Below are positions 1 through 7,921 of a DNA stretch of 64,000 bases, one piece after another (within the stretch, counting starts at the first letter, position 1; each line of letters begins with the position of its first letter). A program made the position numbers and the translations under genes. The stretch is from contig NZ_AP018920.1 in NCBI RefSeq assembly GCF_003945385.1, forward strand, positions 5,208,001-5,272,000, in the 5' to 3' direction. Source of the stretch: Pseudonocardia autotrophica. Its GTDB lineage: Bacteria; Actinomycetota; Actinomycetes; Mycobacteriales; Pseudonocardiaceae. The notes under the pieces are model-generated. The model saw only the letters and a list, made by a program, of their open reading frames with translations. It had not been told where the DNA came from and did not search any database.

Positions 1-899
1 GCCGCGCAGGACTCCCGCAGCGCGTCCAGCCCGGCGCTCACCACCGGCTGGTGCTGCGAGCCGGCGCGGACGGCGGCGATCACCCGGCGCAGCGGCACCG
101 GCGGGATCCCGATCCGCAGCCGCCGGGTCTCGTGCCGCGCAGGCAGATCGGCCAGCCGCGGCACCAGCGCCACCCCGAACCCGTAGGACACCAGCGCGGC
201 GCCGGTGTCCCACTCGTCGGCGAAGTGCGCGATGTCCGGCGCGAACCCGGCGCCGGCGCAGGCCAGGGTGACCAGCTGGTGATAGGCCCGGCCGGGGTTG
301 CTGCAGATCCACCGGTCCCCGGCCAGGTCGTTCAACGCGACCTCGCCCCGCCCGACCAGCGGGTGCTCGGGCCCGACCAGCAGGTCCAGCGGCTCGTCGT
401 AGAGCGTCCACTGCTCGAAGGCCGGGTCGGTGACCGGTGGGATGCTCGCCGTCGCCACCACCACCACGACATCGGTCTCGTCGGCGGCGAGCAGCTCGAA
501 GGCCCGGGCCGGTTCGGTCTCGCGCAGCTGCAGGCGCAGCGCCGGGTGACTGCGGCGGAGCCGGTCGAGCGTCTGCGGCACGACCGCGGCGGCGGCCGTG
601 GAGAACCCGCAGAACCGCAGCGCGCCGCCCACCTCGCCGTGCCGGTGTGCGTCGAGCTCGGCCCGGGCCCGTTCCCACTGCGCGGCCAGGGTCTCGCCGT
701 GCACCAGCAGGGTGCGGGCGGCCGGGGTGAGGCGCACCCGGCGGCCGTCCGGCTCCAGCAGCGTGACGCCGAGCTCCCGGGCCAGTGCCTGCATCTGGTG
801 CGAGGCCGCCGACGTCGTCATCCGGCACACCTCGGCGGCGGCGGTCACGGTGCCGTGCCGCGCGATGGCCTGGAGCACCCGCAGTCGCCGATCGATCAT
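1..899 (-). CDS. LysR-family transcriptional regulator (3' end outside window)
   Basis: Reading leftward from an ATG at 899, the protein begins MIDRRLRVLQAIARHGTV and continues with the LysR helix-turn-helix (residues about 1-60: TAAAEVCRMTTSAASHQMQALARE), followed by a type-2 periplasmic-binding-fold effector domain. The frame stays open to base 1, so the C-terminus is missing. A TACGAT -10-like element lies six bases before the ATG, which suggests a leaderless transcript. It diverges from the flavin oxidase and Rieske oxygenase genes, and LysR proteins usually control the adjacent divergent operon, so it is the likely regulator of 973-3475. The inducer cannot be read from the sequence. Confidence 0.9.
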   Translation of the reverse strand, partial: MIDRRLRVLQAIARHGTVTAAAEVCRMTTSAASHQMQALARELGVTLLEPDGRRVRLTPAARTLLVHGETLAAQWERARAELDAHRHGEVGGALRFCGFSTAAAAVVPQTLDRLRRSHPALRLQLRETEPARAFELLAADETDVVVVVATASIPPVTDPAFEQWTLYDEPLDLLVGPEHPLVGRGEVALNDLAGDRWICSNPGRAYHQLVTLACAGAGFAPDIAHFADEWDTGAALVSYGFGVALVPRLADLPARHETRRLRIGIPPVPLRRVIAAVRAGSQHQPVVSAGLDALRESCA

Positions 900-935
900 C
901 GCAGAATCGTACAAGATCAGTAGTTCAACTCTGCG
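900..935. promoter_or_regulatory. Inverted repeat in the LysR/oxidase divergent promoter
   Basis: CGCAGA (900-905) and TCTGCG (930-935) form an inverted repeat in the 73-bp gap between the LysR gene and the flavin oxidase. The place and AT-richer composition fit a LysR operator; the assignment is inference. Confidence 0.4.
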
Positions 936-972
936 ATGGACGTGAACACTCCGCGTTCCGACACTGACCCCT

Positions 973-2157
973 GTGAGTACCTACCGCGCGATCGTCGTCG
1001 GGCTCGGCGGACTGGGTTCGGCGGCGCTGCACCGGCTCTCGCTCGAGCTCGGCCCGGGTGTGCTGGGCATCGAGCAGTTCGAGCTGGGGCACCACCGTGG
1101 CGCCTCCCAGGACCACTCCCGGATCATCCGGCTGGCCCAGCACCAGGAGCACTACGCGGCGCTGGCCTCGCCGGCCTACAAGGCGTGGGCCGAAGTGGAG
1201 GCCGAATCCGGCCAGCAGCTCGTCACCCGCACCGGTGGCCTGGTGATCGAGGACCGGGTCGCCCGCGCCGGCGCCGCCACCGGGACCCGCAACATCGAGG
1301 GCTACACCGCGATGTTCGACCGCTTCGGGATCGGCTACGAGCTGCTCGACGCCGACGAGCTGACCGCCCGCTGGCCGCAGTTCCGGCCGTCCGGCAGCGA
1401 GCAGGCGCTCTACCAGTCCGAGTCCGGCATCGTCGACGCCGCCCGCGCGAATGCGGTGCACGTCGCGCTCGCCCGCGCGCACGGCGCCGCGGTCCGCACG
1501 CACACCCCGGTCCGCGCGATCCGGCCCGACGGCGACGGTGTCGCCGTGGTCACCGACGACGCGACGCTGCTCGCCGATCGCGTCGTCGTCGCGAGCGACG
1601 CCTGGACGAACGAGGTGCTCGCCGGGACCGGGGTGAGGCTCCCGCTGACCGTCCTGCAGGAGCAGGTCACCTACTACGCCACTCCGCATCTCGCGGAGTT
1701 CTCGCCGTCCCGGTTCCCGGTGTTCATGTGGCACGGCGAGCACAACTTCTACGGATTCGGTGTCTACGGCGAGGTCGCCACCAAACTCGGCCAGCACATG
1801 GGCGGGCACGAGACCACCGCCGATGGCCGCACCTTCGAGCCGGACCCGGTGCGCCGCGACCGCTACACCCGGTTCCTCGACCGGCACCTGCCCCGCTTCG
1901 GCGGGCCGGAGCTGTACTCGAAGACCTGCCTCTACACGGTCCCGCCGGACCAGAACTTCATCCTCGACACCGTGCCCGGGCACCCGCAGATCGTCGTCGC
2001 CGTCGGGGCCGGGCACGCGTTCAAGTTCGCCGCACTGATCGGCGGCCTGCTCGCCGACCTGGCGGCGGGCCGCACCCCCGCACACCCGCTCGACGCCTTC
2101 TCGATCACCCGGCCGGCGCTCACCGATCCGACGTTCGGCCGCAGCTTCCACATCTGA
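973..2157 (+). CDS. FAD-dependent N-methyl amine oxidase, monomeric sarcosine oxidase type
   Basis: The 394-aa protein has the N-terminal dinucleotide-binding motif GLGGLG (10-15). It also has the HRGASQDHSRIIRLAQ block typical of the monomeric sarcosine oxidase / N-methyltryptophan oxidase family. The motif KTCLYTVPPDQNF holds Cys319, at the position where family members attach FAD covalently. These enzymes oxidise secondary or tertiary N-methyl amines with O2, giving formaldehyde and H2O2. The start is a GTG at 973 without a clear ribosome site. The Rieske oxygenase begins 25 bp downstream, so the two are probably an operon acting on successive N-methyl groups. The exact substrate (sarcosine, dimethylglycine, another methylamine) is not resolved. 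Confidence 0.85.
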   Translation: MSTYRAIVVGLGGLGSAALHRLSLELGPGVLGIEQFELGHHRGASQDHSRIIRLAQHQEHYAALASPAYKAWAEVEAESGQQLVTRTGGLVIEDRVARAGAATGTRNIEGYTAMFDRFGIGYELLDADELTARWPQFRPSGSEQALYQSESGIVDAARANAVHVALARAHGAAVRTHTPVRAIRPDGDGVAVVTDDATLLADRVVVASDAWTNEVLAGTGVRLPLTVLQEQVTYYATPHLAEFSPSRFPVFMWHGEHNFYGFGVYGEVATKLGQHMGGHETTADGRTFEPDPVRRDRYTRFLDRHLPRFGGPELYSKTCLYTVPPDQNFILDTVPGHPQIVVAVGAGHAFKFAALIGGLLADLAAGRTPAHPLDAFSITRPALTDPTFGRSFHI

Positions 2158-2182
2158 CCACCACTCCGAGAGGGGGAGAACG

Positions 2183-3475
2183 ATGAGCACCGACGCCTAC
2201 GACGTGCCCCTCGCGCGTCCGACCGACCCGGCACTGTTCACCGACGAGTTCACCTACCGGCACACCCGGCTGCCGGTGGACCGCGCCTCCACCCTGGTCC
2301 CGGACGCCTACACCTCCCCCGGGTTCTTCGCCATCGAACGGGAGCGGGTGTTCGCCTCCGGCTGGGTCGCCGTCGGGTTCGTCGCCGACGTCGACCGGCA
2401 CGGTGCCTGCGTCGTCGCCGAGGTCGCGGGCCGGTCGGTGATCATCACCCGCAACCGGCACGGCGAGCTGCGCGGCTTCCACAACGTCTGCCGGCACCGC
2501 GCCACCCGGCTGCTCGACGCCGACGCCCGCGAGGTCGGCAAGCGGGGCCGGATCCGCTGCCCTTACCACAGCTGGACCTACGACACCGACGGCGCGTGCC
2601 TGGGCACCCCGCTGTTCGAGGGCTCGGACGTTCCCCGTGGTGAGGAGGCCGTGTTCGACACCTCGGGGGCGACCGCGTTCGACCGGGCCGACGTCGGGCT
2701 GCTCCCGGTCGCCGTCGACACCTGGGGTTTCCTGCTGTTCGTCAATCTCGACCCGTCCCCCGGCCCGCTCGCCGCGCAGCTCGGGGACCTGTCGTGGCGC
2801 TTCGCCGACCACCATCTCGACGGCTGGGTACCGCAGCGGCGCCGCACCTACGACGTCGCCGCGAACTACAAGCTCGTCGCCGAGAACTTCATGGAGTACT
2901 ACCACCTGCCCTGGGTGCATCCCGAGCTCAACAAGGTGTCCCGGTTCTCCGACCACTACCGCTGGCAGGGCCCCGGGATGTACACCGGCATGTGCACCAC
3001 GCCGGTCTCGCGCAACTCCGACGCCGGCGGCTGGGACGGGCTCCCGCCACTGAGCTCGCTCGGCGAGCGCGACGCCGACGCCGGCCGGTTCGTCTGGCTG
3101 TTCCCCAGCACCGCGCTCGTCGTGCTCCCGAACCATGCGTTCGTGCTGATCAACCGGCCGGTCGCGGCGGACCGCACGGTCGAGACCGCGGTGCTGCTCA
3201 CCCATCCCGAGGCGCTCGACACGCCGGGCGCCCAGGAGGGGCTCGACCAGCTCGAACAGTTCTGGGACCTGGTCAACACCCAGGACCTGGAGATCGTCGA
3301 GCGGGTCCAGGACGGCATCACGAACCCGGCCTACACCGGCGGCCGGATGTGCTTCCGCTTCGAGGAGCCGCTGCACCGCTTCCAGAACATGGTGGTCGAC
3401 CGGATGGTCGGCATCGACCGGGTCCCCGGCGGTGACGACGACGTGATGACCCGGATGTTCCCCGACCCGGTCTGA
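2183..3475 (+). CDS. Rieske [2Fe-2S] oxygenase alpha subunit, betaine demethylase/choline monooxygenase-like
   Basis: This 430-aa protein carries a complete Rieske site, Cys103-x-His105 (NVCRHR) and Cys126-x2-His129 (CPYHSW). A mononuclear iron site follows, ENFMEYYHLPWVH, with His241 and His246. Length and motif order match the alpha subunit of ring-hydroxylating-type oxygenases. The YYHLPWVH form is more like glycine-betaine demethylase (GbcA) and choline monooxygenase than aromatic dioxygenases, as I recall those families. A strong AGGGGGAGAA ribosome site precedes ATG 2183. No reductase or ferredoxin gene is adjacent, so the electron donor must be elsewhere. Pairing with the methylamine oxidase supports oxidative N-demethylation of a quaternary amine. 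Confidence 0.85.
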   Translation: MSTDAYDVPLARPTDPALFTDEFTYRHTRLPVDRASTLVPDAYTSPGFFAIERERVFASGWVAVGFVADVDRHGACVVAEVAGRSVIITRNRHGELRGFHNVCRHRATRLLDADAREVGKRGRIRCPYHSWTYDTDGACLGTPLFEGSDVPRGEEAVFDTSGATAFDRADVGLLPVAVDTWGFLLFVNLDPSPGPLAAQLGDLSWRFADHHLDGWVPQRRRTYDVAANYKLVAENFMEYYHLPWVHPELNKVSRFSDHYRWQGPGMYTGMCTTPVSRNSDAGGWDGLPPLSSLGERDADAGRFVWLFPSTALVVLPNHAFVLINRPVAADRTVETAVLLTHPEALDTPGAQEGLDQLEQFWDLVNTQDLEIVERVQDGITNPAYTGGRMCFRFEEPLHRFQNMVVDRMVGIDRVPGGDDDVMTRMFPDPV

Positions 3476-3482
3476 TCCGGGC

Positions 3483-4058
3483 TCACCCCCGGTGTGCCCG
3501 TGCGGCCGCCTCGACCCGGTCGTGGAGCTCGCTCGACGTCGCCTCGGGGGCCATGTTGTCGACCTCCGCCCGGAGCCCGACCGCGCCGTCGAGCGTCTCG
3601 CGCAGGATGTCGGCATGCCCGGCGTGCCGGTGCGTCTCGGCGATCAGGTGCACCAGTGCCCGGTGCAGGGTGACGGTGGCGCGCTCGGCGGGCCAGTGCG
3701 GGACGGTTCCCTCGGTCGCGAGCTCGGACGCGGCGACGGTGGCGTCGGAGTGTGCCCACACCCGCCGGTAGAGATCGACGACGTCGGCACGTGACTCGTC
3801 GGCCGTCGCGAAGAGATCGACGGTCGGGTCCGACTCGACCTGCTCCATCCAGGCGGGTGCGTCCGGCAGCGGGCGGCCGAACGTGCTCCCGAGGTACCCG
3901 GCCTCGACCAGCGCCAGGTGCTTCACGAGGCCGAGCAGGTTGGTCCCGGTCGGGACGAGCGGACGCCGCACGTCGTACTCGCCGAGCCCGTCGAGCTTCC
4001 ACACCATCGCCTCGCGCCCGGTCTGCAGATAGCCGCGCAGCGTCTCCTTCTCGTCCAT
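3483..4058 (-). CDS. DinB-like (DUF664) four-helix metal-binding protein
   Basis: The 191-aa protein starts [12 protein letters not shown]. It contains the histidine pattern of DinB/DUF664 proteins: LVKHLALVE near residue 45, and [12 protein letters not shown] in the fourth helix, which together form a three-histidine metal site. The family includes mycothiol- and bacillithiol-dependent transferases as well as many uncharacterised members, so the reaction is unknown. ATG 4058 was preferred over longer upstream starts because the family begins a few residues before the first helix and the upstream stretch is low-complexity. It is convergent with the Rieske gene (7 bp apart) and divergent from the BMC-H gene. 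Confidence 0.8.
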   Translation of the reverse strand: MDEKETLRGYLQTGREAMVWKLDGLGEYDVRRPLVPTGTNLLGLVKHLALVEAGYLGSTFGRPLPDAPAWMEQVESDPTVDLFATADESRADVVDLYRRVWAHSDATVAASELATEGTVPHWPAERATVTLHRALVHLIAETHRHAGHADILRETLDGAVGLRAEVDNMAPEATSSELHDRVEAAARAHRG

Positions 4059-4166
4059 GCGCCAGACCCTGCCGGATGCTCGCCGTGGTGCTGCACCGGG
4101 CCGTGGATTCCGTGGCTTCCGTGGATTCCGCGCGCCACCGCGGCGGGCACCGCACCGCTCCGTCGC

Positions 4167-4193
4167 GGACAACCGGGGCGCCCTCCGTTGTCC
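4167..4193. promoter_or_regulatory. 27-bp inverted repeat A, GGACAA-N15-TTGTCC, upstream of BMC-H
   Basis: GGACAAC (4167-4173) and GTTGTCC (4187-4193) are perfect inverted copies separated by 13 bp. The sequence GGACCTAC lies 28 bp further towards the gene (4222-4229), where a -10 region would be expected. The same arrangement occurs at 14705-14731 and 31189-31215. It is a probable activator operator; the PucR-type regulator encoded at 4695-6875 is the obvious candidate, by inference. Confidence 0.75.
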
Positions 4194-4286
4194 GGCCGGG
4201 ACAGCGTGCGCCCCGGCCGGCGGACCTACCGTCGAGAGCGGTCCGGCGACGACGCCGGCGTCAGGGCTCGGAGAGGAGATGGCTCC

Positions 4287-4592
4287 ATGGCAGAGGCACG
4301 GCGGGCCGGGGGCGCCCTCGGGATGATCGAGACCAAGGGCCTGGTCGGGGCGATCGAGGCCGCGGACGCGATGGTCAAGGCGGCGAACGTCGAGATCGAG
4401 GGCTACCGGACCCTGCGCAACGGGCAGGTGTCGGTGCTGGTGCGTGGCGACGTCGGCGCCGTCAACGCGGCGATCGCGGCCGGCCGGGCCGCCGCCGTCC
4501 GGGTCGGCGAGCTCTACAGCAGCCACGTGATCCCGCGCCCGCACGGAGACACCGAACAGATCGTCACCGACGCCGTCGAGTCGACCCGCTGA
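4287..4592 (+). CDS. Microcompartment shell protein, BMC-H hexamer type (second copy)
   Basis: A 101-aa single BMC-domain protein containing [20 protein letters not shown] and the [11 protein letters not shown] helix, then HVIPRPH. These are hallmarks of hexameric shell proteins that tile BMC facets. It is closely similar to the other BMC-H at 13938-14261, sharing the [22 protein letters not shown] core. A GGAGAGGAG ribosome site precedes ATG 4287; an ATG 8 bp earlier opens a different frame. It is monocistronic and convergent with the BMC operon, with its own copy of the GGACAA-N15-TTGTCC element. Separate transcription may supply extra facet subunit. Confidence 0.95.
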   Translation: MAEARRAGGALGMIETKGLVGAIEAADAMVKAANVEIEGYRTLRNGQVSVLVRGDVGAVNAAIAAGRAAAVRVGELYSSHVIPRPHGDTEQIVTDAVESTR

Positions 4593-4608
4593 CGGACCCG
4601 GGCCGCGG

Positions 4609-4640
4609 CGCTGAGGCCCGGCCCCGGCGCCGCCTCAGCG
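4609..4640. terminator. Hairpin between convergent BMC-H and PucR-type genes
   Basis: CGCTGAGGC (4609-4617) pairs with GCCTCAGCG (4632-4640) around a GC-rich 14-nt loop. It lies just after the BMC-H stop and beyond the 3' end of the opposing regulator gene, so it can act as a bidirectional terminator. No T-tract is present, as is common in actinobacteria. Confidence 0.6.
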
Positions 4641-4722
4641 TTCCGGCCCGGCCCCGGCGCCGCCTCAGCGTTCCGGCCCGGCCCCGGCGCCGCCTCAGCG
4701 TTCCGGCTCGGCCCCGGCGCCG
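4621..4722. repeat. 30-bp tandem direct repeat at the 3' end of the regulator gene
   Basis: Three head-to-tail copies of a 30-bp unit start at 4621, 4651 and 4681, followed by a 12-bp partial copy. The unit starts GCCCCGGCGCCGCCTCAGCG. The third unit contains the regulator stop codon (4695-4697), so the downstream copies repeat the last codons (about GAGPER-stop) of that gene. This looks like replication slippage of the gene end; each copy also contains the right arm of the terminator stem. Confidence 0.85.
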
Positions 4723-6875
4723 TCGGCCTCGCTGTCGGCCCGGGTCACCTGCAGCAGCCGGAGCGCGAAGTCGGCCCGCATCCGGTCCTCGTGCCGGCCC
4801 AGGTCCAGCCCGGTGAGCTGCCGGATCCGCTCCAGCCGGTAGCGCAGCGTCTTGTGGTGCACGAACAGCCGGTCGGCGGCCAGCTTCTGTGAACAGTCGG
4901 CGTCGAAGAACGCGCGCAACGTGCGCACCAGCGAACCGTCGTTGTCCCGGTCGTAGTCGAGCAGCGGACCGGTCACCTCGTCGACGAAGGTCTGCAGGTC
5001 CGGATCGTCGCCCGAACCCAGCAGCAGCCGGACGATGCCGAGCTCCTCGTAGAGGAACACGTTGCGCCCGCCGAACCGCTTCGCCGCCGACAACGCCGTC
5101 CGCGCCTCGTTCAGCGCGCTGGGAAGATCGACGACCTCGGCGTGCTCGCGGCTGATCCCCCAGGTCAGCTGCAGCTCGGGCACCTCCTCGTGGATGGCCG
5201 CCGCGAACCCGTTGACCAGATCCTTGGCACCGTTGCGGTCGAGATCGGCGGCGATCGCGACGAGCAGGTCGCCGCGCAGGCTGGCCAGTGCGAGCCCGCG
5301 GCCCTGCAGTGTCCGCACGGTCCGCAGCACCCGTCTGCGGACCCGGTCGGTCTGTGAGGTGTCCCAGCCGAGCTGGGTCGCGAGCGCGTCGATGTTCTCG
5401 ATCCGGCCGTGCAGCACCCGCAGCCCGCCCGCCAGCTGCACGTTGAGCTGCTGGGCCCGGGTGCGGGCGGCCAGCCGGTGCTCGACCGGGCCCTGCAGCA
5501 GGTCCCACAGCACCTGCTCGGACGCCTCGGCCCGGGCCCGGCTCGCGGCGCGCTCGCGCAGCAGGGCCAGCGAGCAGGCCATCGCCACCTGGACGGCGAC
5601 CGCGTCCAGGATGTCGCCGGCCCGCTCGGTGCGCACGAGCAGCACCTGGCCGACCTGGTCGCCGTCGGCGTAGACGGGGCGGGCCAGCGCCCGGCGATCG
5701 GCGAGCGCAGGCCCGCCGGTGCCGGTCGGCAGCACCTCGGGCAGCTGGGACACGATGTCGCGGGCCCGGTGCCCGGCGAGCCGCACCCCGTCCGGCCCGT
5801 AGACGGCGATCTCGCAGCTCAGCTCGGTGGCCACGGTGCGGGCGATCGCCGGCAGGCCGCCGCCGCCGATCACGATCTGGAGCAGGTCCTGTTGCAGCCG
5901 GGAGGTCCGGTCGAGCACCGCGACCTGCTGCTGGAGCGCGTCGCGGGCGCGGCCGAGCCGGTCGGCGGCCGCCGCCTGCTCGTCGTAGAGCCGGGCGTTG
6001 TCGATCGCGATCGTCGCGAAGTCGGCGAGGGTGACCATCCGGCGCATGTCCCGGTCGGTGAACACCGAGCGGCGCCGCCGCCACACCTCCAGCACCCCGA
6101 GGAACTCGCCGCGCAGCCGCAGCGGGACGGCCAGTGCCGAGCGGGTCTCCTCGCGCTCGGCCAGGGACATGAAGTCGTCGCTGATCGTGCGGTCCTCGAG
6201 ATAGGAGTCGACCTTGGCCGGTTCACCGGTGAGGAACACCAGCCCGGCGACGCCCTGGCCGCGGCGCATCTGCAGCCGGGCCGTCTCGGTGGAGCGGTTG
6301 CCGACGCAGGCGCGCATCTGCACGACGTCGCCGTCGCGGAGCATGACCCCGCAGATGTCCGACTCGAGCAGTCGCAGTGTCTGCTCGGCGACGGTGAGCA
6401 GCACCTGGTCGAGATCGCGGACGGTGAGCAGCCGCCGCGAGACCTCCCGCACCGCGTCGGTCTCGGCGGCCGCCGAGTCGACCTCGACCCGGGACTGGCT
6501 GCGGATCAGCTGCAGCGACAGCCAGGCGCGGCCCTGGCGCAGTCGCTCGACCACGGCCGGGCCCAGCTCGGCGTCCGGGTCCCAGCACAGTGCGGCCGGG
6601 CCGTCCGCACCGACGATCAATCCGGGCCGGCGGGAGCGCCCCGGGACCGACGCCGGCCCGCCCGCGGGTAGCCCGGCGGTTCCGACACCGGATCCGGCCA
6701 GTACCTGCCAGCGCTCGCTGCACCACGCGGCGACGGTCACCGGGGTGCCGGCGAGCATCGCCGCCTGGGTCGCGAGATCGTCGGCGGCGCGGTCCGGATC
6801 GACCGGGACCGTGCCCAGCAGCCGGGACAGCCCGTCCGGACGGGATCCGATGCGGGCCGGGTCGAGCGTCGTCAT
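4695..6875 (-). CDS. GAF-domain PucR/CdaR-type transcriptional regulator, likely BMC activator
   Basis: The 726-aa protein starts MTTLDPARIGSRPDG at ATG 6875. A GAF domain occupies roughly residues 170-320 (SDICGVMLRDGDVVQMRACVG onward), followed by the PucR-type middle region. A Fis-like helix-turn-helix lies at the C-terminus (QKLAADRLFVHHKTLRYRLER, about 660-690). This layout is that of PucR/CdaR activators that sense small metabolites. It is the last gene of the BMC operon, 14 bp after the alcohol dehydrogenase, which suggests feedback control. It is the leading candidate to bind GGACAA-N15-TTGTCC. The C-terminal codons are duplicated in the 30-bp repeat. Longer upstream starts run into the dehydrogenase gene and were rejected. 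Confidence 0.88.
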   Translation of the reverse strand: MTTLDPARIGSRPDGLSRLLGTVPVDPDRAADDLATQAAMLAGTPVTVAAWCSERWQVLAGSGVGTAGLPAGGPASVPGRSRRPGLIVGADGPAALCWDPDAELGPAVVERLRQGRAWLSLQLIRSQSRVEVDSAAAETDAVREVSRRLLTVRDLDQVLLTVAEQTLRLLESDICGVMLRDGDVVQMRACVGNRSTETARLQMRRGQGVAGLVFLTGEPAKVDSYLEDRTISDDFMSLAEREETRSALAVPLRLRGEFLGVLEVWRRRRSVFTDRDMRRMVTLADFATIAIDNARLYDEQAAAADRLGRARDALQQQVAVLDRTSRLQQDLLQIVIGGGGLPAIARTVATELSCEIAVYGPDGVRLAGHRARDIVSQLPEVLPTGTGGPALADRRALARPVYADGDQVGQVLLVRTERAGDILDAVAVQVAMACSLALLRERAASRARAEASEQVLWDLLQGPVEHRLAARTRAQQLNVQLAGGLRVLHGRIENIDALATQLGWDTSQTDRVRRRVLRTVRTLQGRGLALASLRGDLLVAIAADLDRNGAKDLVNGFAAAIHEEVPELQLTWGISREHAEVVDLPSALNEARTALSAAKRFGGRNVFLYEELGIVRLLLGSGDDPDLQTFVDEVTGPLLDYDRDNDGSLVRTLRAFFDADCSQKLAADRLFVHHKTLRYRLERIRQLTGLDLGRHEDRMRADFALRLLQVTRADSEADGAGAEPER

Positions 6876-6889
6876 CGCACCCCCGCCGG

Positions 6890-7921
6890 TCAGAACGCGA
6901 TCAGTGACTTGAGGGTACGTCGCTGCGCCATCCGCCGGTATGCATCCGGAGCGCCGTCGAGCGGCACCGTCTCCTCGGCGACCACCGCCGGATCGACCGC
7001 CCCGGAGCGGACCAGGGCCAGGAGCTGGTCGCCGTCGCGCATCAGGTCGCCGATCGCGAACCGCAGCGACAGCTCGTCGGCGAAGGCCCGGCCCGCGGGC
7101 AGCGCCCAGTCGCCGGTGTGCACCCCGACCGACACCACCGTCCCGCGCCGGCGCACCAGCTCGAAGGCGCTCTCCAGGCCGCGCGGCCCGCCGACCGCGT
7201 CGATCACGACGTCGGCACCACGGCCGTCGGTGAGCAGCTGCGCGGTCCGCAGCGCGTCGGCCGGGTCCACCGCGACCGAGCCCTCCCGGGCGGCGAGCGC
7301 ACGCCGCGCGGCGACCGGCTCGACGAGCAGCACCGTGCCCGCCCCGCAGGCCTGGGCCGCCAGGGCCGTGAGCTGACCGACCGGTCCGCCACCGAGGACC
7401 GCGATCGTGTCCCCCGGCATCGGATCGGCGCGCCGGACCGCGGCGTAGCCGGTTGCCAGGGTGTCGCCGAGGAACACGGCGGCGTCCGCGGACACCCCGT
7501 CGGGCACCGACCGCAGCACGGTGTCGGCGAACGGGACCCGGACCAGCTCGGCCTGGGCGCCGGGCAGCGGCGGCCCGAACGCGGTGCCGGTGCCGAAGAA
7601 GCGGCGGTCCGGGCACTCCCAGTGGTCGCCGCGCCGGCACCACCAGCAGGTTCCGCAGGCCGTGAAGTCGGCGCCCACGACGAGCTCGCCGGGCCGGTGT
7701 CCGCGCACCGCGGCGCCCGTCTCGACGATCTCCCCGACGAACTCGTGGCCGAGCACGGTTCCGGTCTCCAGGCTGTCGCCGTGCGCGACCGTGTGCAGAT
7801 CGGTCCCGCAGACGGCCGCCCGGCGGACCAGCACGATCGCGTCCGTCGGCTGCTCCAGCCGGGGATCGGGCACCTCGAGCACCCGGACCGTGCCGTCGCC
7901 GGCGAACGTGACCGCGCGCAT
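6890..7921 (-). CDS. Zinc-dependent alcohol dehydrogenase (medium-chain), BMC operon
   Basis: A 343-aa MDR-family enzyme. Catalytic-zinc motifs are CGTDLHT and GHEFVGEIVETG. The four-cysteine structural zinc lobe is complete (CGTCWWCRRGDHWEC). The Rossmann motif VLGGGPVG follows near residue 175. In BMC pathways an alcohol dehydrogenase reduces part of the aldehyde to alcohol and regenerates NAD+ for the acylating dehydrogenase, which is the inferred role here. ATG 7921 overlaps the stop of the malate dehydrogenase gene (TGATG), so they are translationally coupled; a GTG three bases earlier is possible. I see no terminal encapsulation-peptide extension. Confidence 0.88.
   Translation of the reverse strand: MRAVTFAGDGTVRVLEVPDPRLEQPTDAIVLVRRAAVCGTDLHTVAHGDSLETGTVLGHEFVGEIVETGAAVRGHRPGELVVGADFTACGTCWWCRRGDHWECPDRRFFGTGTAFGPPLPGAQAELVRVPFADTVLRSVPDGVSADAAVFLGDTLATGYAAVRRADPMPGDTIAVLGGGPVGQLTALAAQACGAGTVLLVEPVAARRALAAREGSVAVDPADALRTAQLLTDGRGADVVIDAVGGPRGLESAFELVRRRGTVVSVGVHTGDWALPAGRAFADELSLRFAIGDLMRDGDQLLALVRSGAVDPAVVAEETVPLDGAPDAYRRMAQRRTLKSLIAF

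Noticed and set aside
6876..7643. Longer N-terminus for the PucR-type regulator (up to 982 residues)
   Set aside because: The extra 256 codons overlap the Zn-alcohol dehydrogenase in another frame and are Arg/Gly-rich; ATG 6875 gives a normal start.
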